From assembly GCA_030630075.1 (NCBI GenBank), contig DAOVNS010000036.1, positions 1 through 11,520 on the forward strand: DNA of 11,520 nt, in the 5' to 3' direction. The notes under the pieces were generated by a model. It was not told the DNA's origin. It saw nothing but the letters and a program-made list of their open reading frames with translations, and searched no databases. Origin of the DNA: a bacterium (GTDB lineage: Bacteria > Dependentiae > Babeliae > Babeliales > UASB340). Positions within the stretch are counted from its first letter, which is position 1, and every line of letters starts with the position of its first letter. This document shows, one piece after another, positions 1 to 6,932 of this stretch. Position numbers and translations under genes: made by a program.

Positions 1-858
1 AAATGGGATGCAATTTTAGATTTTCAGGGAATTCTTAAAACTTCCGTTCTCGCTGCTTTTTTAAAAGGCAAAAAATACGGATTTAGTTTTAAACATTCAC
101 GCCTTTGGTTAACTTCTCTTTTTACACATAAACACACAAAACCTGACTACCAAAACATTATTCAAAAAAATCTGGCATTAACATCCGATATGTTAATGCA
201 TAAAAATCATTCATATAAAAGCAGTCCTACAATATCGGAATTAAAAAAATTATTTAAACTGGATGTTCCCAAAATTAATAAAAATGTTATTAACAATTGG
301 TTAGAAAAAAATAATATTTTTAATTTTATTATATTGGCACCAAATACAACGTGGGACTCAAAACATTGGCCGCAAAAAAATTGGGAAATATTATTTAAAT
401 TACTTTTAAAAAATAAAAATTTTATTAAAGATTATTCGATAGTTTTGGTTGGAAAAGATTTTGGCAAACAAGCTCAAAAGTTATTTCAAAAAATTAGTAA
501 TCAAAACTTAAACATTTTCACTACGCCAAATTTTAATCTTTTATCAACTTGTTATTTAATATCAAAATCAAATTTACTTATTGCTCCCGATACGGGAATT
601 TTGCATCTTGCGGATTTTTTAGACAAAAAAAGTATTGGAATTTTTGGTCCAACAAATGCAAAAAAACATGGTCCATTTATAAATTCTGATAATATTGAAA
701 ATGTAATTCAAATAAAATGTCCACATCATTATCAAAAGACACATGGAAAAAGTACGGGAAAAGATAAAAAAACTAGTATCAATCAAAATTGTATGTATAA
801 ACTATCTCCAGAAAAATTATGCGATCAAATTTTTAAGGTATTAAACTTAAGCGGATAA
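1..858 (+). CDS. waaC: ADP-heptose:LPS heptosyltransferase, GT9 family, WaaC-like (5' end outside window)
   Basis: Probably transfers heptose from ADP-heptose to the lipopolysaccharide inner core at the cytoplasmic face of the inner membrane. The frame is open from base 1 to the TAA at 856-858, giving 285 visible residues. The ATG at 190 is internal, because the translation upstream of it is typical of the family: a WDAILDFQGILKTS segment matches the WaaC pattern D-x-QG-x-K-S and is followed by KKYGF. By comparison with E. coli WaaC (319 aa, from memory) about 85 N-terminal residues are missing. Further GT9 signs are SKHWPQKNW (coding about 355-382), the nucleotide-sugar motif PDTGILHLA (586-612) followed by FGPT, and a C-terminal CM-x-L-x-PE segment. 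Another GT9 heptosyltransferase such as WaaF is possible, but the QG-x-K-S segment favours WaaC. The downstream channel gene starts 5 bases after the stop, so the two are probably co-transcribed. Confidence 0.85.
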   Translation, partial: KWDAILDFQGILKTSVLAAFLKGKKYGFSFKHSRLWLTSLFTHKHTKPDYQNIIQKNLALTSDMLMHKNHSYKSSPTISELKKLFKLDVPKINKNVINNWLEKNNIFNFIILAPNTTWDSKHWPQKNWEILFKLLLKNKNFIKDYSIVLVGKDFGKQAQKLFQKISNQNLNIFTTPNFNLLSTCYLISKSNLLIAPDTGILHLADFLDKKSIGIFGPTNAKKHGPFINSDNIENVIQIKCPHHYQKTHGKSTGKDKKTSINQNCMYKLSPEKLCDQIFKVLNLSG

Positions 859-863
859 AAATT

Positions 864-2183
864 ATGGAAAAAAAACTTTTACTTGTTTTAGTGTTGTTTA
901 TATCTTTTTTTCGTTGTCATTCCGAAGGAGTTTCTTTAGATCCGGACAAAAAAACAAATAAAAATATACGATTAACATTAAAAGAAGCTGTTAAGATGGC
1001 AATAAAAAATAGACCCAGCTTAAAAGCTTTCCAGTACGCAACACAGGCAAGCAGAGAAACTGAACGAAAAGCGCTCGCGGGATACAAACCACAAGTAAGT
1101 TTTACGGAATCTCCATTTTTTAGTAAAGGCGCCAAGGGACTACAAAACAGCGCAAACCTTCAAGCAAGTCAGTTAATTTATAGTTTTGCAGGACCTATTG
1201 AAGAATATAAAATCGCACAAACAGGGACTGAAATTTCTGAATATCAAACATTAAGTAACAAAGCACTTATTAAATTTGAAGTTACAAGATCATTTCTTGA
1301 AAGTTGGTTACTGCAAAGAAAAAACAAATTCATCGAATATTTAAAAAAATCATCTATCGAAACGGTTAATAAATCAGAACATCAAAACGAATTAAATCTT
1401 TTAAATAAAAATACATGGTTAAATGATGCAGCAACTTATTCAGAAAATATGTCTACCGTTTACATCTATCCAGATGAATTAAGTAATGCAAAAAATCAGT
1501 TAGAATATTTTATCGGTAAAAAATTTGAAAATGATGGAACAAGCTTAACTTTGGCTTGGAATAGCAATCAAGAAATAAAGCTCGAAAGTCTGGACTATTA
1601 TTATGATTTTGCAATTAAACATAGAAACGATATTCACGAAAAAGAATTAGAAATAGAACAACAACAACAATATCAAAATTATTATAAAAAAACTTACCTT
1701 CCAAGTTTAAGCTTAAGTGGTGAAACAGGCAGAACAAGCGGTGCCGTAAATAGTTCCATTGGAGCCGTTTTAAGTTGGAATATGTTTGATGGTGGAGCAA
1801 ATTATTACGAATCACAAAAAGCAAATGCACAAAAACTGAAAATTTCAATGGAAAAAGATCAATTGATCTTAACTGCAAAATTTCAAGTACAAAGAGCTTA
1901 TTACGAACTTAATACAATTTTCAAACAACTAGTTGCACAAGATATAAGACTTGCTCAAGCAAAAAACGAACTGGTCCTAAAGAAACAAAAACTAGAAATT
2001 GGAGACATATCGCCAGTCGACTTTGAAACCGCGCGATATAGTTGGGAAACACAAAAATTTAACTGGCTAAACATTAGGGTCAATGCGGCAATTGTATACA
2101 ATAGACTTCACTATGTAACGGGTTACTATGCTTATCGCGTAAAAAAAATTCACAAAAGTAAACATCCCAATGGCCCCACCTGA
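864..2183 (+). CDS. tolC: TolC-family outer-membrane efflux channel
   Basis: Outer-membrane/periplasmic tunnel protein, expected to form a trimer that docks with periplasmic adaptors such as the two encoded downstream. It has 439 residues, usual for the family. Residues 1-20 form a signal peptide (KK, then a hydrophobic run) with probable cleavage after HS; the Cys at 18 is not in a good lipobox. Two outer-membrane-efflux repeats are visible. Repeat 1 (about 36-220) starts LTLKEAVKMAIKNRPSLKAF. Repeat 2 (about 243-420) contains YLPSLSLSG, the strand WNMFDGGANY and a canonical hairpin tip, EIGDISPVDFETAR (378-391). The matching tip in repeat 1 (about 178-200) is degenerate. It sits 5 bases after the heptosyltransferase with only a weak purine-rich ribosome site, which suggests coupling. 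The last residues and the TGA stop lie inside a repeat-like sequence (2177-2198). Family is confident; its partnership with the downstream pump is inferred. Confidence 0.9.
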   Translation: MEKKLLLVLVLFISFFRCHSEGVSLDPDKKTNKNIRLTLKEAVKMAIKNRPSLKAFQYATQASRETERKALAGYKPQVSFTESPFFSKGAKGLQNSANLQASQLIYSFAGPIEEYKIAQTGTEISEYQTLSNKALIKFEVTRSFLESWLLQRKNKFIEYLKKSSIETVNKSEHQNELNLLNKNTWLNDAATYSENMSTVYIYPDELSNAKNQLEYFIGKKFENDGTSLTLAWNSNQEIKLESLDYYYDFAIKHRNDIHEKELEIEQQQQYQNYYKKTYLPSLSLSGETGRTSGAVNSSIGAVLSWNMFDGGANYYESQKANAQKLKISMEKDQLILTAKFQVQRAYYELNTIFKQLVAQDIRLAQAKNELVLKKQKLEIGDISPVDFETARYSWETQKFNWLNIRVNAAIVYNRLHYVTGYYAYRVKKIHKSKHPNGPT

Positions 2184-2198
2184 GTTTATCGAAGGGTG
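2177..2198. repeat. Possible degenerate REP-like palindromic element
   Basis: The sequence CACCTGAGTTTATCGAAGGG followed by TG has complementary ends (CACC with GGTG). From memory it resembles the dispersed CCTGAGCTTGTCGAAGGG-type repeats seen in many bacterial genomes, with several differences. It covers the stop codon of the channel gene. The stem is only 4-5 bp and no T-tract follows, so it is a poor intrinsic terminator. Only one copy is visible here. Confidence 0.35.
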
Positions 2199-2213
2199 TA
2201 AACGTTGGGTGTC

Positions 2214-2241
2214 TTGACAAAAAGATATCCCTGTGTAAATT
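2214..2241 (+). promoter_or_regulatory. Probable sigma-70-type promoter for the secreted unknown protein
   Basis: A perfect -35 box TTGACA (2214-2219) is followed after 16 bases by TAAATT (2236-2241), a 4/6 match to the -10 consensus. A second AT-rich box, TATTAT (2253-2258), has no good -35 at proper spacing. The promoter shows that the next gene can be transcribed independently of the channel gene. Confidence 0.5.
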
Positions 2242-2284
2242 TTTTGATTAAGTATTATACAAAAACGCTTAATTATAGGGATAT
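2225..2284. repeat. Nested inverted repeats ending on the ribosome-binding site
   Basis: Outer arms ATATCCCT (2225-2232) and AGGGATAT (2277-2284) are perfect complements. Inner arms ATTAAG (2247-2252) and CTTAAT (2268-2273) are also perfect complements. The right outer arm contains the AGGGA ribosome-binding site of the gene that starts at 2287. It could be an operator, or a hairpin that hides the ribosome site in read-through transcripts. At these lengths in AT-rich DNA the inner pair could be chance. Confidence 0.4.
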
Positions 2285-2286
2285 TG

Positions 2287-3057
2287 ATGAATCTTAGAAT
2301 AAATATTAAAAGAAGCTTGATTCTCTTTTTATTGGTTTGCACATTTTCAAGGAGTAATGCTGGAATTAGCAAAAGTACTGTTGGAAATTTACAAAAGGGA
2401 ACTTTGATCGGCATGGCTTCGCATGCTCTATACATCACCCTTTCAGAAAAACCAAATGCTAAAATTATTTCAAAGTTATACGTAAAACCATTTCCTAAAA
2501 TCGCAAATATAAAAATACTTAATTTTGAACTATCAAATATTCTTGATGGAAACTCATCCTTTTACATTCCTGGATTAGTAAATAAAATTCTCTTGTCTTC
2601 TATTGAAGAAAATGAAGGTATTTTATCTTATCTTTTAGAAGGATATATGCACTTATCTGACAATAATAAATTATTAGATAACGAAGCATTAAAAGAAGCA
2701 GGAGTTTTTACGTTAGAAAAAATATCCGAACACCTAGCAAATAGAACACTTGATAATTCACTAAAATATAATCGTCTTTTAAAAAGATTTTTAAAAGCTT
2801 TAGTCTTTGCATCCATTGCAGGAAGCGGAGAATATGTAAAACAAACTCTAGATAATTCCATTTTTAAAACATCCGGCTTACCAGGAATAAAACAAGCCGC
2901 TATCGATAAATTTATAGAAAAACTCTTTATCGAAATTTGTGCAGAAGTTTTACAAAGATTTGCGATTGAGTCTTCTCAAACTCAAAAAGTAAATGATATG
3001 AAAAACAAACACGCTAATATTATCGCTAATCATTTAGCAAAATTAAGAAATTTTTAA
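2287..3057 (+). CDS. Secreted protein of unknown family
   Basis: I do not recognise this 256-residue protein. The ATG at 2287 is chosen over the TTG at 2284 because AGGGA (2277-2281) then lies at good spacing. Residues 1-25 form a Sec signal peptide (Arg/Lys-rich start, then SLILFLLVCTF), with a probable signal peptidase I site after SNA. No lipobox and no later convincing membrane span are seen, so the mature protein is expected in the periplasm or outside. Most of the mature chain (about 95-256) looks helical and charged, with leucine-rich segments such as YNRLLKRFLKAL. It has a single mature Cys. It has its own promoter and ends 130 bases before the pump operon, between the channel gene and the adaptor. 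A link to the pump is only suggested by position. Confidence 0.75.
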   Translation: MNLRINIKRSLILFLLVCTFSRSNAGISKSTVGNLQKGTLIGMASHALYITLSEKPNAKIISKLYVKPFPKIANIKILNFELSNILDGNSSFYIPGLVNKILLSSIEENEGILSYLLEGYMHLSDNNKLLDNEALKEAGVFTLEKISEHLANRTLDNSLKYNRLLKRFLKALVFASIAGSGEYVKQTLDNSIFKTSGLPGIKQAAIDKFIEKLFIEICAEVLQRFAIESSQTQKVNDMKNKHANIIANHLAKLRNF

Positions 3058-3125
3058 TTTTTCCCGAAAAAATAAGCTGTGCATTTTTAAATAAACTTTA
3101 TGCCAATAAAATAAAATACTTAAGA

Positions 3126-3150
3126 TTTACATATTAATTTTGTATATACT
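3126..3150 (+). promoter_or_regulatory. Possible promoter of the MacAB-like operon
   Basis: The 130-base gap 3058-3187 is very AT-rich. It contains TATACT (3145-3150), a 5/6 match to a -10 box, 37 bases before the start codon. The best -35-like hexamer, TTTACA (3126-3131), is only 13 bases upstream; pairing it with GATACT (3151-3156) gives 19 bases. Neither pairing is ideal, so the exact promoter is uncertain. No convincing terminator of the preceding gene was seen in this gap. Confidence 0.3.
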
Positions 3151-3187
3151 GATACTTCAAAATCTTTCATAAAGTTTGGAGACGGTA

Positions 3188-4390
3188 ATGAAAATTGTAA
3201 AATTAATAACAGTATTCGCGGTTTCAATAATACTTCTTTATTCCGGTTATTTTATTTATCAAAAGTTCTTCACAGTACTACCTGAATTTCCGTATAAAAT
3301 AGAAATTCCAAAAAAACGAAATATTTATCAAGCAATTCATGCAACGGGAACATTACAAATTAAAGATCACATAAAAATAGGTAGTTTGGTCGGTGGAACA
3401 ATAAGAAAAATTTATGTAAAAGAAAACTCTGTTGTAAAAAAGGGACAACTTCTTGCCGAAATTGATGACGGCAAAGAAGATACCGGCGTAAAAAAAGCCG
3501 AAGGAATACTCGAACGAGTAAGAGCAAAACTCGAATACGAAACACAACATTACAAAAGACAAAAACAATTATACGAATCAAAACAAATATCAAAAGATTT
3601 TTTCGAACAAATAACTCGCGATTACGAACAAGCACAAGCAGATGTAAAAACATTTGAAGCAGAACTTGAACAAACAACAATAGAATTTAACAACAAAAAA
3701 ATAACATCTCCATCCGAAGGAATAATTGTTTCTGTTGGAATAACAATTGGAATGAGGATTACCACAGACCTTGATGCAACCGTGCTTTTTGTAATTGCAA
3801 AAGATGTTACACAAATGGAAGCACTACTTGATGTTGATGAAAGCGATATTGGTCAAATTAAAAAAGGTCAAAAAATAAAATTCACCGTTGGAACTTATCT
3901 TGATAAAATTTTTAAAGGTGAAATTGCAGATGTAAGTTATTCACCACAATTAAAAAATAATGTGCTTTCTTACAAAGCATCTGTTCATGTTAACGATGTA
4001 GAACATTTGCTACGTCCAGGCATGACAATAAATGCAAAAATAAATGTTGCAAAAAGTCAGAATTGTTTATCTATAAGCAGTCAAGCTTTCCAGATCAATA
4101 AAAAAATTCTTAAAAAAACTGCTAAAAAGTTAAATTATGGATTTATTCCAACCAATGAAAAAAGAAAAAAGTCTGTACAAAAAAGTCACAATGGTCTTTA
4201 TCCAATTAAATATGTATGGATTCTTGAAAATAATAATTTTGTAGAACAACCAATAAAAATTAACATAACGGACGATAATTTTTTTGAAATCAAAGCGGGC
4301 ATTGATGAAAATGATAAGGTTGTTGTTGATATAAACGAAGACAATGAAATGGAAACTTTATACAAAAAAATGTTTAAGGGTAGCTTATAA
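3188..4390 (+). CDS. macA: MacA-like periplasmic adaptor (HlyD/RND-ABC membrane-fusion family), copy 1
   Basis: Periplasmic adaptor that links an inner-membrane MacB-type transporter to a TolC-type channel. The ATG at 3188 gives 400 residues, preceded by GGAG (3178-3181) at 6 bases; the in-frame TTG at 3176 would overlap this site and is unlikely. An N-terminal membrane anchor lies at about residues 4-24. A lipoyl-like half follows (IKIGSLVGGTIRKIYVKENS, about 62-81, then VKKGQLLAEID). An alpha-hairpin (about 100-168) has at its tip the adaptor motif R-x3-L-x6-S (R124, L128, S135). The lipoyl domain closes with ITSPSEGIIVS (172-182), and the beta-barrel region carries VLFVIAKD, VDESDIGQIKKGQ and LRPGMT. 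About 100 C-terminal residues form the membrane-proximal region. It is the first gene of a five-gene run; permease 1 starts 2 bases after its stop. Confidence 0.9.
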   Translation: MKIVKLITVFAVSIILLYSGYFIYQKFFTVLPEFPYKIEIPKKRNIYQAIHATGTLQIKDHIKIGSLVGGTIRKIYVKENSVVKKGQLLAEIDDGKEDTGVKKAEGILERVRAKLEYETQHYKRQKQLYESKQISKDFFEQITRDYEQAQADVKTFEAELEQTTIEFNNKKITSPSEGIIVSVGITIGMRITTDLDATVLFVIAKDVTQMEALLDVDESDIGQIKKGQKIKFTVGTYLDKIFKGEIADVSYSPQLKNNVLSYKASVHVNDVEHLLRPGMTINAKINVAKSQNCLSISSQAFQINKKILKKTAKKLNYGFIPTNEKRKKSVQKSHNGLYPIKYVWILENNNFVEQPIKINITDDNFFEIKAGIDENDKVVVDINEDNEMETLYKKMFKGSL

Positions 4391-4392
4391 AA

Positions 4393-5622
4393 ATGAACAT
4401 TACATTGCTTTTAAAAAGTTCATTTAAATGTATAAAACAGCATAAAGGACGATCTTTTTTAACAATACTCGGAATTATAATAGGTATTGGATCTATTATT
4501 TCTACACTTTCCATCGGATATGGAGCAGAAGAAAAATTGCGCCAACAAATACTACAAATGGGTAACAATTTTATTTTTATACAACCGGGAAAAATGGCCG
4601 AAGAAGGTAAAACTAATTTAACACAAAGAAGAAAACCTAATCATCTAACAGAAACCGATATTTTTATTCTAAAGTCACAAATTCCCGAAATTAAAAAAAT
4701 CACGCCAGTAATGTTTGCGCATGATATAATAAGCTACGAATCAAATAATGTTTTAGTAGATATAAAATGCGGAAACGAAGATTATATTGATGTAATAGAA
4801 CGAAAAATAAAAACTGGAAATTCCTACACAAAACATCACGTATTAAAAAGTTCAAAAGTAATAGTTCTCGGTTCTGCCGTAGCAAAAGATCTTTTTCATT
4901 CATTAAATCCAATCGGTAAAACTATAAAAATAAAAAATGTACTTTATACGGTAATCGGTGTTACAAAAAAAATAGATAATTACATGGGAATGATGAATCC
5001 CAATTTAGATATTTATATGCCGCTGACAACCGCGCGAAAACAAATTTTTCAAAAAATTAATAACAAGGTTCATGGAATAGCAATATCAACTTACAACAAA
5101 AACGAAATGGCTAAAGTTGTTAGGAAAATCAATAGAATATTACGCTTCAAGCACCGCCTAGAAGAAAATGAACCTAATGATTTTACAATTTTCGATCAAG
5201 AATCTATGATCAACGCCGCAAAAACTTCTTCTAATATTTTAAAATTACTTTTGTTAATTATTGCATCTATTTCATTACTTGTTGGCGGCATTGGTGTTAT
5301 GAATATAATGTTTGTTTCGGTTTCAGAAAGAACTCAAGAAATAGGAATCCGAATGGCCATTGGTGCAACATCAGGGATGATTCAAAAACAATTTATTCTT
5401 GAAGCAATATCATTATGTTTTATTGGAGGAGTAATTGGCATATTGATAGGAATTATTGTTCCGCATATTGTTAGTTTATTTACATCGTGGCCTGTAGTTA
5501 TTAAGCTTTCGAGTATAATATTCGCTTTTGCAGTGACATTTATGGTAGGAGTTATCTTTGGATATTATCCTGCGCGAAAAGCTGCACAATTAAATCCCGT
5601 TGATGCATTAGTTGGAAAATAA
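4393..5622 (+). CDS. MacB-type ABC permease subunit (MacB_PCD + FtsX), copy 1, without ATPase domain
   Basis: Membrane subunit of a type VII (mechanotransmission) ABC transporter, 409 residues. Predicted spans are at about 22-42, 283-307, 336-360 and 372-392, with a large periplasmic domain at about 43-280. This is the MacB layout minus its N-terminal ATPase. The N-terminal pattern GRSFLTILGIIIGIGSI and the C-terminal segment ERTQEIGIRMAIGA (312-325), which couples to the ATPase, are typical, as is the ending YYPARKAAQLNPVDAL. The periplasmic core is more divergent than in permease 2: the usual GRFF stretch is replaced by TGNSYTKHH. It begins 2 bases after adaptor 1, with AAGGG (4376-4380) somewhat distant from the start. 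No ATPase gene accompanies it, so it probably uses the ATPase at 6932-7618. A partner or regulatory half of a heterodimer is an alternative. Confidence 0.88.
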   Translation: MNITLLLKSSFKCIKQHKGRSFLTILGIIIGIGSIISTLSIGYGAEEKLRQQILQMGNNFIFIQPGKMAEEGKTNLTQRRKPNHLTETDIFILKSQIPEIKKITPVMFAHDIISYESNNVLVDIKCGNEDYIDVIERKIKTGNSYTKHHVLKSSKVIVLGSAVAKDLFHSLNPIGKTIKIKNVLYTVIGVTKKIDNYMGMMNPNLDIYMPLTTARKQIFQKINNKVHGIAISTYNKNEMAKVVRKINRILRFKHRLEENEPNDFTIFDQESMINAAKTSSNILKLLLLIIASISLLVGGIGVMNIMFVSVSERTQEIGIRMAIGATSGMIQKQFILEAISLCFIGGVIGILIGIIVPHIVSLFTSWPVVIKLSSIIFAFAVTFMVGVIFGYYPARKAAQLNPVDALVGK

Positions 5623-5636
5623 TTTTTAGGTTTTAA

Positions 5637-6932
5637 ATGATTAAAGATACACTTTCAGAAGATAAAGTTTCACAAAACAAGTTTTCACAAAACAAGTTTT
5701 CACAAAACAGATTTTATCAAAATAAGTTTTATCAAAAAAAGTTTTTATGGTTCATAGTTATTTGTCTTTTAATAGGCGCAGGAACATTTTGGTATTTTAA
5801 AACATCACAAAAAGACGATGAGCCTTTGTTTTATACCCAAACTCCATTTAAACAAGACATAGTTCAATATGTTAATTCTTCTGGAACACTTAAAGCAAAA
5901 GAACAAATAACCGTAGGCTCTTTGGAAGCAGGAAGAGTTATAAAAGTTTTAGCTGACGATAACGATGTTGTAAAAGCAGGACAAGTTTTGGCTATTCTTG
6001 ATAACGGAATTGGAGACAGTGAACTAAAACAAAAAGAAGCATTATTAAATGAGACAAAAGCAAGACTTACTTACGAAGAAAAATTCTTCGCAAGACAAAA
6101 ACAATTATACGAGTCAAAACAAATATCAACGGATCTTTTTGAAAAATATACAAGAGACTTGGAAGTTTTAACAAACAATGTTTTGCAAGCAGAAGCCGCA
6201 CTTGATGTCGCGCAACAAACATACGATAATTTATTTATAAAATCACCCGCAGATGGAGTTGTGATATCAAAAAAAGTTGATCTTGGTCAAATGATAACCG
6301 CAAGATTACAAGCAACGGTCCTTTTTATAATTGCTAAAGATATGCGCGAAATGGAAGCAAATGTTGATGTAGACGAAGCCGATGTTGGTTTAGTTCACGA
6401 GCAACAAGACGCATCCTTTACTGTTGATGCATTTCCAAAAACCGAATATCATTCAAAAGTTAAACAAATAAAATATTTAGCCGAAATTGTAGATAATGTT
6501 GTAACGTATGGCGTAATTTTAGATGTTGATAATCCTGATTTAAAATTAAGACCAGGCATGACAACTGATGTTGATATAAAAGTTGCGCAGGCAAAAGATG
6601 CACTACTCGTTAAAAACAGAACACTAAGAATAAGTGATAACGTATTAGAAGCTGTTGCAAAAAAACTAGAATATAAATTTATAAAATTTCCAACAAAAGA
6701 TCGTGGTCCAAAAATAAATTTACTTTGGATTTTTGAAAACGGAGATACATTTAGGCAAATAAAAGTAAAAACAGGAGCACGAGAAGGAAGCCTCACACAA
6801 ATAATTAATGATGAACTTAATGAAAATACAAAAATTGTTTCTGAAATTACAGCAATCGAACGAGAAAATATTTTATTAAAACAATTATTTGCAAAACCAG
6901 GAACAATCGGCGAAACCAAAAAAGAAAAATAA
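5637..6932 (+). CDS. macA: MacA-like periplasmic adaptor, copy 2, with pentapeptide-repeat cytoplasmic tail
   Basis: Second MacA-type adaptor, 431 residues, paralogous to copy 1. The ATG at 5637 has AGG (5628-5630) 6 bases upstream and lies 14 bases after permease 1. The tail before the membrane anchor (about residues 37-54) is about 30 residues longer than in copy 1 and holds five tandem five-residue units (12-36: SQNKF, SQNKF, SQNRF, YQNKF, YQKKF). Next come the first lipoyl half (ITVGSLEAGRVIKVLADDND, 91-110, then VKAGQVLAILD), an alpha-hairpin with tip motif R153, L157, S164, the lipoyl closure (SPADGVVIS) and a beta-barrel (VLFIIAKD, VDVDEADVG, LRPGMTTDV). The 12 tip residues are identical to copy 1. 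It overlaps the ATPase gene by one base (TAATG), indicating translational coupling. No in-frame Met lies between the tail and the anchor, so the repeat is probably translated. Confidence 0.9.
   Translation: MIKDTLSEDKVSQNKFSQNKFSQNRFYQNKFYQKKFLWFIVICLLIGAGTFWYFKTSQKDDEPLFYTQTPFKQDIVQYVNSSGTLKAKEQITVGSLEAGRVIKVLADDNDVVKAGQVLAILDNGIGDSELKQKEALLNETKARLTYEEKFFARQKQLYESKQISTDLFEKYTRDLEVLTNNVLQAEAALDVAQQTYDNLFIKSPADGVVISKKVDLGQMITARLQATVLFIIAKDMREMEANVDVDEADVGLVHEQQDASFTVDAFPKTEYHSKVKQIKYLAEIVDNVVTYGVILDVDNPDLKLRPGMTTDVDIKVAQAKDALLVKNRTLRISDNVLEAVAKKLEYKFIKFPTKDRGPKINLLWIFENGDTFRQIKVKTGAREGSLTQIINDELNENTKIVSEITAIERENILLKQLFAKPGTIGETKKEK
5670..5744 (+). repeat. 15-bp tandem repeat, five in-frame units, in adaptor 2
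   Basis: Five consecutive 15-bp units, each near TCACAAAACAAGTTT, encode the pentapeptide (S/Y)-Q-(N/K)-(K/R)-F. Units 1 and 2 are identical and the later ones drift (TCA to TAT, AAG to AGA, AAC to AAT to AAA). The unit length is a multiple of three, so gain or loss of units keeps the frame. The tail it encodes is basic and lies on the cytoplasmic side of the membrane anchor. Confidence 0.9.

Noticed and set aside
190..192. ATG at 190 as the start of the heptosyltransferase
   Set aside because: The frame is open upstream to base 1 and that translation carries conserved family motifs, so this Met is internal.
2067..2438. Open - strand frame across the channel gene end and the next gene start
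   Set aside because: It overlaps two better supported + strand genes and the intergenic promoter, and has no recognisable content.
3053..3073. TTTTTC/GAAAAA hairpin after the secreted protein gene as a terminator
   Set aside because: It is a nearly all A:T stem with a 2-base loop and no following T-tract.
3176..3178. TTG at 3176 as the start of adaptor 1
   Set aside because: It would overlap the GGAG ribosome site that serves the ATG at 3188.
4393..5622. Permease 1 as a truncated or broken MacB
   Set aside because: The frame is intact with all four spans and a normal N terminus; separate ATPase and permease chains are common in this family.
5670..5744. Short-repeat array as a CRISPR
   Set aside because: The 15-bp units are contiguous without spacers, in frame and coding.
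6449..6919. Long - strand open frame (156 codons) inside adaptor 2
   Set aside because: It is a shadow of the adaptor coding sequence: hydrophobic, Ser/Phe-rich translation with no family signature.
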